Shown here one piece after another: positions 20,249 to 32,253 of a stretch of 64,000 bases of DNA (positions are counted from its first letter, which is position 1; each line of letters begins with the position of its first letter). Origin of the DNA: Cycas panzhihuaensis (lineage: Eukaryota > Cycadophyta); the NCBI GenBank assembly GCA_023213395.1, contig CM041465.1, positions 239,141,741 through 239,205,740 of the forward strand, in the 5' to 3' direction. Position numbers and translations under genes: made by a program. The notes under the pieces are model-generated. The model saw only the letters and a list, made by a program, of their open reading frames with translations. It was not told the DNA's origin and searched no databases.

Positions 20249-21600
20249 GGTCATAAGCCCAATAATCGATACATGCTATAGAGAATTTCCTGACATGTTT
20301 GGCTGGGTCTTATGATGAGGTCCCATTGAACTTAGGCACCTTAGGGGGGATGAGGCTGTAAGTTGATCCTTAACACCTTGATGGATAAAGGAGTCAACTT
20401 ATAATCAATGAAGGGGTAGACCCTTGGTTGGACCAATGGGTCAATAAGAGAAGAGAGAGGAGGTAGTCATGGATACCCAAATTCTCCTTGAGAGGTTTTA
20501 TCAAAGGAGGGATATGGATTCCTTCCTTCTTGATGGGAAGGGACTAATTCCAAATGAGAAGGGGCTAGAAGAGAAATGAATGGGTAAGAGGGACCCACTC
20601 CCCCTTAAGGATATACCTCTTGTTAAAGAGGGACTTGAGGAAAAGAACTTAGGGGTGGAGTCAATCCTCCTTATGAAGGCATCACATGCAAGATAGCACA
20701 CAAGGATGGAATAGATGGATGTGGAATAGGGTTTTTCCCATATGGGCTACCTGTAGGAGGTACAACCCCATATTGGTGAAGGGAGTCCACCCATAAATGG
20801 GAAGGAAATTTCCCTTTTCTTGACCCCATGGTTGGGAAGTATATCTTGGGGGTAGGTAAAAAGAAAGATCCCTAGATTGAGGATAAGGACGCATGGGGAT
20901 ATATCCCACATGGCTTGAAGGAGGGGATGTATGAACCATGGTCAATTGTGGCATGGTTACTAAACTAGAAGGAGGTATACTCAACCCAATTTGAGAGGTG
21001 AGTATACCTTGGGAGGTCCCTAAGGTATGAGGGATGCATGAGGAAGAAGGGACAATAGGGGATGGCCCTATCATGGACACCAATATGAAGTGGGAAGAAT
21101 AAGGAGGAGCAGAGGAGGAAGAAGAAGGTGCTACACTATGCAAGATGCTTTCCAACCACTTTGGCAGTGGTTGGAGGCTCACAGCTTTGAAGCATTGGTG
21201 TAATGCTTCAACTACATCTGCAGAAGGGGTTCCTACTTGTTCATATGAGGTAGAAGGTTCCTCACATAAAGTAGACCCCACGGGTCAATCTTCATGGGGA
21301 TTCTCGCCAAGATGGTGATATCCCATAGAAGATGATGCCCTCACATCATGCATGGGGAGGTGATGGAGACTTAGGTGCTCCTGATCACCCGAATAAAAGA
21401 TAAGGTCATCACCCTCTTAAGCAAGACTCTAGAAGTAGATTAAGGGTTATTGTTAGGCTTCAAAAATGTAGGCATGATAGGTCCATTCTAAATAATATCA
21501 TTCTATGCCTAATTTAGAATCAGAAAAAGGAAGGGAAGAATAAGGGGGATCTTCCAAAAAATAAGGGAGACCTCTTAGATGATGAGAGAATTGTTGCATT
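20249..21600 (-). pseudogene. Element D gag (Tat family)
   Basis: A 199-codon open frame (21281-20682) contains TLCEEPSTSYEQVGTPSADV and VEALHQCFKAVSLQPLPKWL, aligning with A gag FEFPSTSYDHVDTPPADVVE and AISECFRAACLQSRPR. Further parts (GPSPIVPSSSCIPHTLG, GLSIPPSSLVTMPQLTMVHT) match the Ser/Pro-rich middle of A and B. The frame breaks before the gag core, and the remainder was removed or displaced by the E-type LTR at 20248. D is a diverged, older member of the A/B/C family. Confidence 0.7.
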
Positions 21601-21742
21601 TAAGTTCCTCTTAGAACTTTGGAAGAGAGAAAGACAAGTAGAGTAAAGATATTGGGGGTTGCCCAACAAGTCTAAAAAGAGATACCAAAAGAGAAAGGCA
21701 TTACTAACACAAAGGAAATCGAAATGATTCCCTTACTGGCAA

Positions 21743-21761
21743 GTCCCCAGTATGTTCACCT
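21743..21761 (-). other. Primer-binding site of element D
   Basis: Minus strand AGGTGAACATACTGGGGAC, a diverged form of A's TGGTGACCATACTGGGGAC, between D gag and the LTR end GCGTGCTTCCA. Confidence 0.6.
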
Positions 21762-21762
21762 A

Positions 21763-24700
21763 TGGAAGCACGCCTCTGGGGGGTCACTAAAGATAAGGAT
21801 ACTTAAGTTAATACTATCACTATATTAGGGGCTTCAGGGTTTATAAAGAAGAGGATAAGTCACCCACAAAGGGAATCTGTGCATTAGAACATAGGTTTAA
21901 GGACTCACAAATAGCATACAAGACCTTCCCTTTTGATAGGCACCTTTTAGAGGCTAGGTTGGGCACACGCATCCTCGATTTACCAAGTAGCCTAGATGAG
22001 GACTATCCTATCCTAATGGTAGAAGGAAGGAGAGAGAAGACCAAGACCCTCTTCCAGGGAAGGAGGGAAGGAGAAAGGGTAGGTCCTAATAGGATAGGAA
22101 CCTATGGAATGAGTAAAAGAGATGGTTGATTGAGTGGTAAGGAAGGGATTTGGTATGTGGAGACCAAATCTGAGAAGTAAGACTAATGGCAAGTTTTGTT
22201 AAAGGTCATCTAAAGGGGATGCCTCTAGGGTTTAGACTAAGAGTGCAAGTTATTCAACTACATTAAGATTTTTAGGTAGTTTTCTTTGTCTTGTTTATAG
22301 GATGAGATGGTGTAGATGTCTAAGATATCAATGCCAAAAGGCTATAACTCAATAAGAACACATACTCTCTCTCTTCCTATCCTCTCTCTCTTTTCCTCTA
22401 TTGATAGAAAATTAATTTAAAGGAAGAGTGGGTGTAGGGGAGAGAAAGAACACAAATGGTCTATGCAGTCTATCCTAATAATACAAGGAAGAAGGGTAGA
22501 TATCAAACCTAAATTACACTTTCCTAATACCACCCATATACCCATGTATGCATGCAGAATGCAAAAGGGAAAGTGTAGTGAGAAAAGGAAAGACTTTTGG
22601 TTGGTTTTCTCTCTTTTTTTCTTAAGGGGAGAGACAAGAAGTGCACTTGTTCAAACTACCCTTTTTATGCTCATTCAAGTGAAAAGGAAAGATAAGATCT
22701 CTGTGTGTTAATGTGGGATGGAAGTGCAAATATGAATATATTCCTTTTATGTTTACCTTTGGTGAATGTAAATATACAAGTAAGTAACTACAATCTACAT
22801 GCAAACATAAGTAAGCTCCTTTTGGCAGAGAAGGGAGGAGAAGAAAAAGAGAAGGAAGAGGGGGAGAGTATGAAGGGGTGCACCTAGAAATGAACTAGTT
22901 GGTGAAGTGCATCTCTTTCTCTTCTCTGCCTTCCTTTCATCCATCACATCATGCTCCAAGTCGCAGTAGATATTGTGGATGAAGTCATGAATGGGGCTCC
23001 CTTACCTTCCCTAAAGTATAGTATAAAAGAATAAGAAACTTAAAGGAAACATTCAAGGAAACATAAAATATAAAAAGATGAATGTACCTCTTGGTTTGCA
23101 ATATGATCCTACTCACTTAAGAAGCATGGCATTTCTTGTATGAATAAACCCTTTCAATTGCAAGCAAGTGCATACATGTATATTTATGTGTTGATGTGTG
23201 TGTGTATGCCCACTTAAGTTGAATTAAAACTTGCTTAATATTTTAAAAGAAAGGAATAATACAATCCATAATTTTCCTTATGTGTAAAAATGTTTCCAAG
23301 AATTTCAAGGAGAAACAAGGGAGGATTGGGTGTAAAGAAATGGTAGCCTTGGAATGGCTAGCTCCCTCAAATAGGCCACCTCATGTGCTTGGGTACTGCA
23401 AGAGAGGGTTAAGCAGGGATTGAAAGCTTCAAGCAACCAAAAGCAAAAAATAACTTATAAGAAGTACAAGAAGTTTCAAAAGTCGTAAAAATCGCAAATA
23501 TTGCAAAAGTTGTAATGTTATAACTTTTGAAAAACATGCAAAGAGGAAGTAAATACCATGAAAGGCAAGGTATATGATGGAGATTGCTATTGAATAATAT
23601 GTATGTGGGTTGATTGCAAGCATTGCAAGGGGCTACAAATACTATAATCAGTAAAAAGAGCCTCACCCAATGGGATTCCTTGGTTTGTAGAATGGATACG
23701 ATGTAGGAAACTAAGAGAAATAGGGGGTTTCCCTGGAGTATATGGCCTTAGGAGTTGGAACTCTAGTCATGAATTCCTCTTCTCCTTCTCTAGGATATTC
23801 TACAATCCACTTAGCTATAACCTAAGAGTGCCTAAGGGATTTGGAGGTGCAACCAATGAAGAAAGGAAGGGTTTGCCTTCCTTTGGCCACAAAAAGAAGT
23901 GAAATATATACCAAAAATTATAGCAAATAGAGCTACTAAATAAATAGACTTGCTAGAGGAGAAAATTAATAGAAATAAACCTATTTCTAGATACAAAACT
24001 AAAGCAAATAAATTTTATCTCATGTGAAAATAAGGACAGACGAGAATCCTACTTGCTAGGTGAAGAAGGGCCTCTTTGGAGGTAAGGAAGAGATTCAAAG
24101 CCTTGGAATCTTGCTACCGCTACTAGAGTGAGCATAAGTGAGGAAGATCTATTGAAAGAGGTATGGTGCATATGTATATTTTAAGGTCTTTGGCCTTTCA
24201 GAAGGAGAATATGAGAAGAAGGACTAGAAGTATAGATGAGAGGCATTTTTCCTTTTGTTTGAGAGCCAAGAGAGATAAAATGAACTTGAATTTGGGTTTT
24301 TATGCCCCAATTAGGGTTCTCTAATGATTAGGGTTTTCTCTAGGTAGGAAACCACAGTCTACCATATGTCAATTTTGTAATAAATGTAAAACTAGCCATT
24401 GTTAGGCTGCAAAAGTCAATAGACTATCGCCCTATGGAAAACTTCATAGTACCAATAACTTTAGCATAATACCATGAATATTATCATAGTGTGAACTAAA
24501 TACAAGGAAAAAATAAAATGGAGCATAAGAGGTCCCTAAAAGGAGGGTCCTAGGGTACAATGACTATGTTTTCTAGACTGGTAAGTATTCTAAAGGACCT
24601 CTAGGCAATAGTGGGGCCTCCCAAACATGCAAAAGGGTGCATAAGAGGCCCTAATATGGGGTGTAAAATATACACAATGGTAATCAAGCTAAAATAATAT

Positions 24701-25026
24701 GTTAGGAATCATATATAATTCCAATCATAAGTAAAACGTAGGCTGCAGGGGCCCATGAGTACCTGAGAGTGGCAGGAAAGTGTCATGAGGGGTTGTGTGG
24801 TGCCATACTACGATGGTCCTAAGTTGTCATAGGCTATATCACAGTCATAGGCACAAAATAGGCAAGAAAATCAGGCATTCCAACTATGTATGTAACAATA
24901 TCATATAAAATATATTCATTAACCATCTCACCAAGTCTTGAAATGAATGAGGAGAAGGGGTAGAGATGTATACCTATGCCTACCTAAGAAGTGATATCCA
25001 TGTCCATTCCCAATAGCTAGTAAACA
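21763..25026 (-). mobile_element. Element D 5' LTR (about 3.26 kb)
   Basis: Minus-strand start TGTTTACTAGCTATTGGGAA at 25026; end GGCGTGCTTCCA at 21763 next to the PBS. Collinear with A/B/C LTRs at low identity and about 0.5-0.8 kb longer. A decayed palindrome block is recognisable near 24425-24500 (AACTTCATAGTACC, CATAGTGTGAAC). The interior holds pyrimidine-rich runs near 22360-22410 and a 26-bp imperfect palindrome at 23504-23529. No gene is supported within it. Confidence 0.75.
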
Positions 25027-25195
25027 ATAGTAAAAAACATGACTTCTTCCAATAGTCCCAAATGCTAAAGTCATATTTTTTACTGACTTATCATGTTTTT
25101 CATTCATTAGTCATATTTTTAGTATAGTGACCATAGTTTTTGCACTATGTCATTACATTTTTCATTGAAAAAAAATAATAATAAATAATAAATAT
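25027..25195 (+). mobile_element. E first LTR, 3' remnant
   Basis: Begins at the edge of the D LTR. It contains TCATATTTTTAGT-type repeats like those at 27083-27170 and ends with an A-rich stretch before TGACTCACTAGG, like the end of the second LTR at about 29049. Compared with that LTR it lacks most of the middle, so it carries a deletion or D inserted with loss of sequence. Confidence 0.45.
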
Positions 25196-25639
25196 ATGTC
25201 TGACTCACTAGGTATCTGGCTCTCTACTCCATCTTAATGATGAGGACCCTATAGAGCTAATCTCTTACTAGAAAAAGCTCATGATTGCTTTGGAATATGA
25301 GAAAGTAGCCTCTAGGACTCTCATTTTCTCCTCCTCCCTTGCATGAAAATGTGATATTTTTTCATTCATTTTCTTACATATAAGGAGGCCTTTTTCTCAT
25401 TTTTCCTTAGTAGAAATTTCCTTAGTGCTTATGGGATCTGTCAAAGTCATTTTTTTTACAATTATTATTTTATCAAGTTATTAATAAATATTCAAGAATA
25501 TATATATTTACTTTAATAAAGGCCAAGTATTATTTTGTTGAGTAATTTTGATCATTAAAGCTCATTTCCCCTTTGGATATATGATTTATCACCTAAATTC
25601 TACTCTACAAGTTAATCTTTGATGTTTATCTCTAAAGGA

Positions 25640-26055
25640 ACCATACTCCAAGCCTTTTCCCACCTACTAATGTGTCTAAATTATGACAGGATCCATACTT
25701 CAAGCTTGCCTTTACCTATTGATGAGCCTAAACTACGATAGGATTTAGATTTGAACCTCTTTCTACCTATTAATGAGATAAAACTATGATAGGAATGAAG
25801 CTCTGAGTCTCTCTTACTTGTTAATGAGCTTGAACTATGATAGGGAAACCTCCAAAAGTGATTGTTAATGAGGATAAACTATGATAATTGACCTCTAAAA
25901 GGCATCATCCTATTAACGAGCTAAACTATGATGGGTTTTCTCTAAAAAGTCACTTATTAATGAGTCAATAAACTATGATAATCTATCCTTTTTGCTATGG
26001 CAAAAAGATTTCCCTCTGACACATGGTTAAAGAGAGATAAACTATGACCCATTCT
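25640..26055 (+). repeat. E internal minisatellite 1, copy 1
   Basis: About eight units 45-55 bp apart, each built on TTAATGAGCCTAAACTATGA followed by TAGG; examples start near 25723, 25769, 25823, 25868, 25915 and 25961. Confidence 0.8.
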
Positions 26056-26061
26056 ACATAA

Positions 26062-26165
26062 GAGTCCCATCCAGCTCGTGGTCATTTGGCAGTGAAGTCC
26101 CATTTAGTTTATGGGTATGTTGTATGATAATAAAGTCCCATCTAGTTGGTGGGCACTAAGTAGGT
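26062..26165 (+). repeat. E internal minisatellite 2, copy 1
   Basis: Three units of about 30-40 bp based on AAGTCCCATCTAGTTTRTGG at about 26066, 26094 and 26133. Copy 2 has five units. Confidence 0.75.
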
Positions 26166-26175
26166 GTTTGACGAT

Positions 26176-26440
26176 GTTAGGTGCCTAGTCCTTTTGGGCA
26201 AAATGTGAAAGTAGCAACATTTTGGTGATAGATATCCAGTCCTTTTGGGTAGATTCTTGATATTGATCAATACCCAGTGTTTTAAGGTAAGCTTTTAGTT
26301 ATGTTAGATACATAGTCCTTTTGGGTAGATTCATCATAATTAGGTGCCCAATACTTTTGGGCAAGAGGTGTAAATGGTGATGTTTTAGTAGTAGAAGCCT
26401 AGTCCTTTTGGGTAAATTTGCTAATAGGAGTTTCTTTTGT
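26176..26440 (+). repeat. E internal minisatellite 3, copy 1
   Basis: About six units of 40-50 bp based on GGTGCCTAGTCCTTTTGGGC followed by AAA, near 26181, 26226, 26270, 26306, 26340 and 26395. Confidence 0.75.
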
Positions 26441-26600
26441 TCATGTTATCATACATATTTTTAGGTTATACCATATGTGATGTCACCCCATCATTGATAT
26501 ACTTTATTTGGTTCCTATCACCTTGACTATGATGATAATCACTTGTAGTATTGCCACCTCTCACTATCTTATTTCTTTTTAAAATAGGAGCTTCAAGTGT

Positions 26601-26612
26601 CAAGGAGGCAAA
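26601..26612 (+). other. Polypurine tract before E second LTR
   Basis: CAAGGAGGCAAA directly precedes TGTTTCACCAAAACC. The second unit has CAAGGAGGTAAA at 30552-30563. It places the LTR edge and the element on the plus strand. Confidence 0.6.
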
Positions 26613-29048
26613 TGTTTCACCAAAACCTGGCCTTTGATTAGTATCTAGTTTGTAGTTGTAAGATTTTGATATGCTTGTTGTATGGTTCCATGAAAAATGA
26701 AAGATATATTTGTTTGATCATGATTTAGGCCATGATTTGATGAAGAAATGTATGAATTTGATTTAATAATTTATGATAAGTGATGATGTGACTTGTATTT
26801 TACTATCATCTACTAATTACTAAGACTATGGAACTTAAATTTTTTTTTCATGTTCAATTTTACTTAATGCTTCCTTTAAAACCTTTATTTTCACATTTTT
26901 TATCCTTGATTTCACTCAATTTATCATTTCTTATCATTTTTGGGCTTGTATTTAATATTTTCAGCCTATCCTAGGACCATTTAGTCATTTATAAAGTCAT
27001 TTTGTATTTCAATTTCTATTTTTATATTAAATTTTAACTTTTTTAAATAAATTTTAGTTTTACATTTATTACATTTTTAGCACTGCCAAAAATGTAATTG
27101 GTCACATTTTTAGTGTAAAGTCACATTTTTGCAAGTCCAAAAATATGATCAGTCACAATTTTTATTATCATACATGTAAAACTCGACCAGTGTATTAGAA
27201 TTTTACTTGTCGCTACCTAGATTTGGTAGGATTCAATCTCTTCAATGCCTAAGAATGATATCGAGGGTTTTGTGATTCAATGTTAATGAGTTAGAGTGGA
27301 TTTTGCTTAAGTTTGTAGTGGATTTTCTAAGTTTTCGTGGAGATTTTAAAGACTACTATTATTATGTCTGAAACTTGATCTTTGAAGAGACTTATAGATG
27401 AAATCATAGAATATTTTTTATGTTGTGACTTTGTTACTTATTAATATTTGAATGTTGATGATTCAAGATTTAAAATTATATATTTTTATCAAAGTTTCAT
27501 GCTTCAAACTTTTTCTAATTTGGTAAGGTCTTTCCTATTTTGTTTCTAATTCATTTTACAGTGTTTTAAAAGTGGTTCTTACTTAGAAATTACTTTTATC
27601 TTTAGTTAATTATTGCATAGTTCTTATTCTTATTTTAGGCTTTAAAACACTTATTGAAAAGCTATCCCTTTATGGCTTTCCTTAAGGGTTAGACTAGGGT
27701 AGGACATGGTCATCTCTCCACTACTCATTTAGCTATCCCTTCTTATTCTTCTATAGTAGCTTATATTTCAAGCAATTTTCCACTTCTTCTTGGTATTGTT
27801 TAGCTATGGTTTAGCCTTTCTGTTTGGTTGGTTTTCTCCCTTAATTTATTTTAAGGGAAAGTATTGGAAAACATTTATCAGTTAGAAGAAAATTATCCAT
27901 TATGAGGCATTTATTTACAATAGAAAAGAAGTTGTAATTTCATAATCTTATGGTTTGCTTATTTTCACTCTTAAGTTTACCTTTTTGCTCTTCAAAAGAA
28001 AAGTTGAAAATATTGAATGGTGAATGTATGTTTGATTTTTCAAATTTTGAAAGGCTCAAGGATCCTTTTAGAGTCTTTCTTACTCCAACCATGGTAGAGT
28101 CTTTAGATCTAATTTCTTATTTAAAAAGTTGTAGTTTAGATTTATTGATTGCATGTGGTCTTATAAATCTAAAAAATAATAAAAATAATAGTAATAACAT
28201 ATTCTTTAAATCTCTTTCTTTTGTATCATCCTTTCAAAGAATTAGTTATATGCATGTAAACCAATCTCTTTCAAATAGCATTGTATGTCATTGATTTCTT
28301 TAAAAAGTTTGTATAAATAGTCATATTGTATGGGTTGCATCTCTTGAAAATATCTTTCCATTCATTATAAGGTGTATATGTTGCATATAGAAAGATAACT
28401 TTAGATTTACATTTACATCTTTCATCTTTTTTTTAAGCAATGAAAAAGACATAAAAAAATTTCATGGATTTAGTTGTAACTTTTCTTTGTTTATCAATTA
28501 GAAGTAGAGTAACTTTTTTGATGTATTTCTTTCACTTTGTTAAAAAAAAAAAAAAGGAAATACAAGATATCCAAAAATCCAAAAAGAAGGAAGAAGAACA
28601 CAAACAAGAAAAAGGGAGAAAAAGAAAGAACAAATTTTCTATTTGCTTACCATTTCCTATATCTCAGTAGAATCCAAAAGGTTAAAAATATTATTCAAAA
28701 GGAGTCCCTAGGAAGGATATTAAAAATATTGTCACTATAGCTCTAAATCTAGAACTCCTTTACCTAGTTTTGTAAGTTTATGGATTCTATTACCCCCTTT
28801 CATATCCATGTCTTTCATCACATTTTACATCCACACTTCATTAGATGGCATAACTAGGCAAAGACCCCTTCTTAGGAGTTTGGTAAAGGTGATCCCTTAG
28901 GACTACCTAAACTTCATATCTCCCACTTTTAATTAAGACAAAGATGATACCTTAACAATTGAGATATGTCTAGTTTAGGTCCTCCCAAGAATCCAACCAA
29001 TAATATTGTGTTTTTCATCCAAAAAATTAAAAGATAGAAAAAATATAA
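26613..29048 (+). mobile_element. E second LTR (about 2.4 kb)
   Basis: Starts TGTTTCACCAAAACCTGGCC; its end is placed where the next internal segment (TTGACTCACTAGATATC) begins. It contains a cluster of CACATTTTT motifs at 27083-27170. Very AT-rich. The open frame 27950-28294 (114 codons) has no homologous open frame in the third LTR (31900-32240) and is treated as chance. A purine tract follows an A13 run at 28541-28553. Confidence 0.65.
27083..27175 (+). repeat. CACATTTTT direct/inverted motif cluster in E second LTR
   Basis: Within about 90 bp the motif TTACATTTTTAGCA, GTCACATTTTTAGTG, GTCACATTTTTGCA and TCACAATTTTT alternate with reverse copies CCAAAAATGT and CCAAAAATATGA. The third LTR keeps the cluster at 31011-31105. 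It lies about 470 bp into the LTR. A U3 protein-binding array is inference. Confidence 0.5.
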
Positions 29049-29489
29049 TTTTGACTCACTAGATATCTAGCTCTATGCTCCATCTTGATGACGATGATCC
29101 CCTAGGGCTAGTCCTTAACTAGAATGGGCTTCTAAATGCCTTAAAAATAAGAAAAATAGCCTCTAGGCATCTCATTTTCTCTTCCTCCCTCTTATAAAAA
29201 TGAAACCCTTTTTCATTTATTTTCTTACAAATAGGGAGGGGTTTTTCTCTATTTTCTTGGAAAAATTCTCTCCAGCACCCATGGGATCTATCAAAGCAAA
29301 ACATGTTCCTTTCCAATATGTACTCTCATTAAAATAATTATATATATTTCCTTTGATAAGGTTCAATTATCATTTTAATGCTTAACTATGTTTGTTAGAG
29401 CCTATCTTCCCTTTGGAGATACAATCTATCCCCCCAGGTTCTTCCTTGTATAGTGATTATTGGTATTTATCTCCAAAGACTATTGCTCT

Positions 29490-29940
29490 AAATTCTTTTT
29501 TACCTATTGATGAGCCTAAACTATGATAGGGCCTTGCTCTAAATTTCCTTTTACTTGTTGATGCGTCTAAACTATGATAGGGTGTAGCTTTAAATTTCCT
29601 TTTACATGTTAATGAGCCTAAACTATGATAGGATGTCACTTCGAACCTCCTTTCACCTATTAAAGAGCTAAAACTATTATAGAATGGTGCTTTGAGTCTT
29701 TTTTACCTATTAACGAGCTTGAACTATGATAGGGAACCCTCTAAATTTGATTATTAATGAGATTAAACTATGATAATCAACCTCTAAAAGCCCTCACCCT
29801 ATTAATGAGGTTAATCTATGATGGGTTTGCTCCAAAAAATCACTTGTTAATAACTCGGTAAACTATGATAGTCTATTCTTTTTGCTTGGCAAAAAGATTT
29901 CCCTATGATGCATGGTTAAAGAGAGATAAATTATGACTAG
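29490..29940 (+). repeat. E internal minisatellite 1, copy 2
   Basis: Eight or nine units of 45-55 bp based on AATGAGCCTAAACTATGATA, homologous to 25640-26055. Confidence 0.8.
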
Positions 29941-29944
29941 ATGG

Positions 29945-30135
29945 ACAACAAAGCCCCATCTAGTTTATGGGTAATAGTTAGTGTTCATTTAGTGGTGAAG
30001 TCCCATCCAATTTATGGGTAAGTTGTATAGTAGAGTCCCATCTAGTTCATAGGTGTTTAGTGATGAAGTCCCATCTAGTTTGTGGGCATGTCGTATGGTA
30101 GTGAAGTCCCATTTAGTTTGTGGGTAGCAGATAGG
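29945..30135 (+). repeat. E internal minisatellite 2, copy 2
   Basis: Five units based on GTCCCATCTAGTTTGTGGGC, with starts near 29951, 29999, 30035, 30069 and 30103; copy 1 has three, so unit number has changed since duplication. Confidence 0.75.
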
Positions 30136-30139
30136 TTTT

Positions 30140-30395
30140 TAATGACATTAGGTACTTAGTTGTTTTGGGCAAAAGGTGTAAATTGTGATGGTTTAGTATT
30201 ACATACCTAATCATTTTAGGTGAGTTCTTAGTGATATTAAATACCGAGTCCTTTTGGGTAAGTTTTTAGTAACGTTAAGTACCCAATCCTATTGGGTAAA
30301 TCTTTCTCAGTGTTAAATGCCTAGTTCTTTTGGGCAAATGATATAAGTAATGGCTTTTTGGTACTAGGAACCTAGTCCTTTTGGATTTTGTATTC
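30140..30395 (+). repeat. E internal minisatellite 3, copy 2
   Basis: About six units based on TACCGAGTCCTTTTGGGTAA, homologous to 26176-26440 with several unit-specific changes. Confidence 0.75.
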
Positions 30396-30563
30396 CATAG
30401 AATTCATTTTATGTTAGTTCATAGAGCTACATCACCTCATCATTCATATATATCATTTGATTTCCATCACTTTGACTGAAACAATAATCACTTGTGTTAT
30501 TACCACTTCTCACCATCCTACTCTCTTCTTTGGAATAGGAGCTTCAGGCATCAAGGAGGTAAA

Positions 30564-32253
30564 TATTTTACCAAACTTGGCCTTTGATTTATATTTGGTT
30601 TGTATTAGTAAGTTTTGACATATTTATTATATAGTTTCATAGAAAATGAATGATGGTTTGTTGGATCATAGATTAGGCCATGTTTTGATAAAGGAATATA
30701 TGAATCTTGTTTAATGAATAATGATGTAATTTATATTTTTATTATCATCTACTAATGACTTGAACTATGGCACTAAATTTTTTATTCATAATTAATTTGA
30801 CCTCATGTCTCCCTTAAAACCTATTATTTTTTATGTCTTGACCTCGATTTCACCTAATTTTACCATTTTTTAATTATTTCTGGGCTTATATTTAGTATTT
30901 TCACCTTGTTCTGGGCCTATTTTCTCATTTGTAAAGTTGTTTGTGCTTCAATTTCTATTTAATATTAAATTTCAACTTTTTTTGAGTTGATTTTGTCTCC
31001 ACATTTGTCACATTTTTGGCATTTCCAAAAACATAACAGGTCACATTTTTAGTGTAAATTCGTGTTTTTGTAGGTCAAAAAATATAACTAGTCATATTTT
31101 TTACTATTGTACATGTAAAACTCAGTTAGCATGCTAAAATATTACATGTCACCACCTAGATTTTGTGAGATTTAATCTCTTTGATGCCTACAAATGAGGA
31201 TATAGATTTTGTAATTCATTGTTGATGAGTTACATGTGATTTTACTCAAGTTTGTAGTGGATTTTTGAGTTTTCTTGGAGATTTTTGAAGACTTCTCCTA
31301 TGTGACTAAAAGTTAGATTTCAAAAAGACTTATGGGTGAAATCATGGAAGATTTTTTATGCTGTGACTTTGTATATTGTTGATATTTAAATATTGGTGGT
31401 CTGAGCTTCAAGTTTTTGGACTTTTATCAAGGTTTTATGCTTTAAACTTCTTTCAATTGTGTAAGGTCTTTCCTATTGAGTTTCTAGCTTATTTCATAGT
31501 ATTTTGAAGGTGGTTTTTACTTGGAGGTTTTTATTTTATATGGATGATTATTGCATTGGTCTTATATTAATTTTGGGCTTTGAAATATATTCTAAAAGAC
31601 TAGCCCTTTGTGGGGTTCCTTAAGGGTTACATTAGGGTGGGGCATGGTAATCTCTCTACCACTCATCTAGCTTTCCCTTCCCACTATTCTGTAGTAGCTT
31701 ATATTTTAGGCAATTTACCATTCCTTTTAGCATTATTGGGATATAGTTTAGCCTCTCTTGGTTGTTGTTATTATCCTTTGATTTTTTTTTAAGGAAAGCA
31801 TTTGAAAAATTGATCAATTAAAAGGAAAACTGCCATTCTGAGGCATTTATTTACAATAGGAAAGAAGTTTCATTCTCATAATCTTATGGTTTAATTGATT
31901 TCAATTTCAAGTTTATTTATTTATCTTTCAAATGAAAAGTTGAAAATGTTAAAAAGTAAATGTATCTATGATTTTTCATCTTAATAAGGGTTCAAAGATC
32001 CTTTTAGAGCCTCTCTTACTCCAATCGTGATAAAATCTTTAAAGCTAGTACTTTGTATAAAAGTTGTGGTTCAGATTTATGGTTTGCTTGTGATTTCATA
32101 GGTCTAAAAATCATTAGAAAATGACAGTAATATCTTCTCAAAATCTCTTTCTTTTTGCATTGCACATTATCTTTTTAAAGAATTAGTTGTATGCATGAAA
32201 GATGAAGTCTATCAACTAGTTTTGCATCTTATTGGTCTCTGAAATACTGCCGG
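30564..32253 (+). mobile_element. E third LTR, cut by element C
   Basis: Starts TATTTTACCAAACTTGGCCT after the purine tract and runs parallel to 26613-28290, at which point element C begins. The 3' part is not seen on the far side of C, where F LTR sequence lies instead. Confidence 0.7.

Larger units (their letters stand above)
25027..32253 (+). mobile_element. Element E: tandem LARD-like array, LTR-internal-LTR-internal-LTR
   Basis: The block 25196-29045 is repeated, diverged but collinear, at 29049-32253. Each unit has a 1.4-1.5-kb non-coding internal segment with three minisatellites, then a polypurine tract, then an LTR of about 2.4 kb. The third LTR is cut by element C at 32253. D lies against the first, shortened LTR (25027-25195). 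No gag or pol signature occurs anywhere in it. The layout is what unequal recombination between LTRs of a large non-autonomous retrotransposon produces. The family name is unknown to me. Confidence 0.7.

Noticed and set aside
27950-28294. 114-codon plus-strand open frame in the E LTR
   Set aside because: No domain, AT-rich composition, and the homologous stretch in the third E LTR (31900-32240) does not keep the frame.
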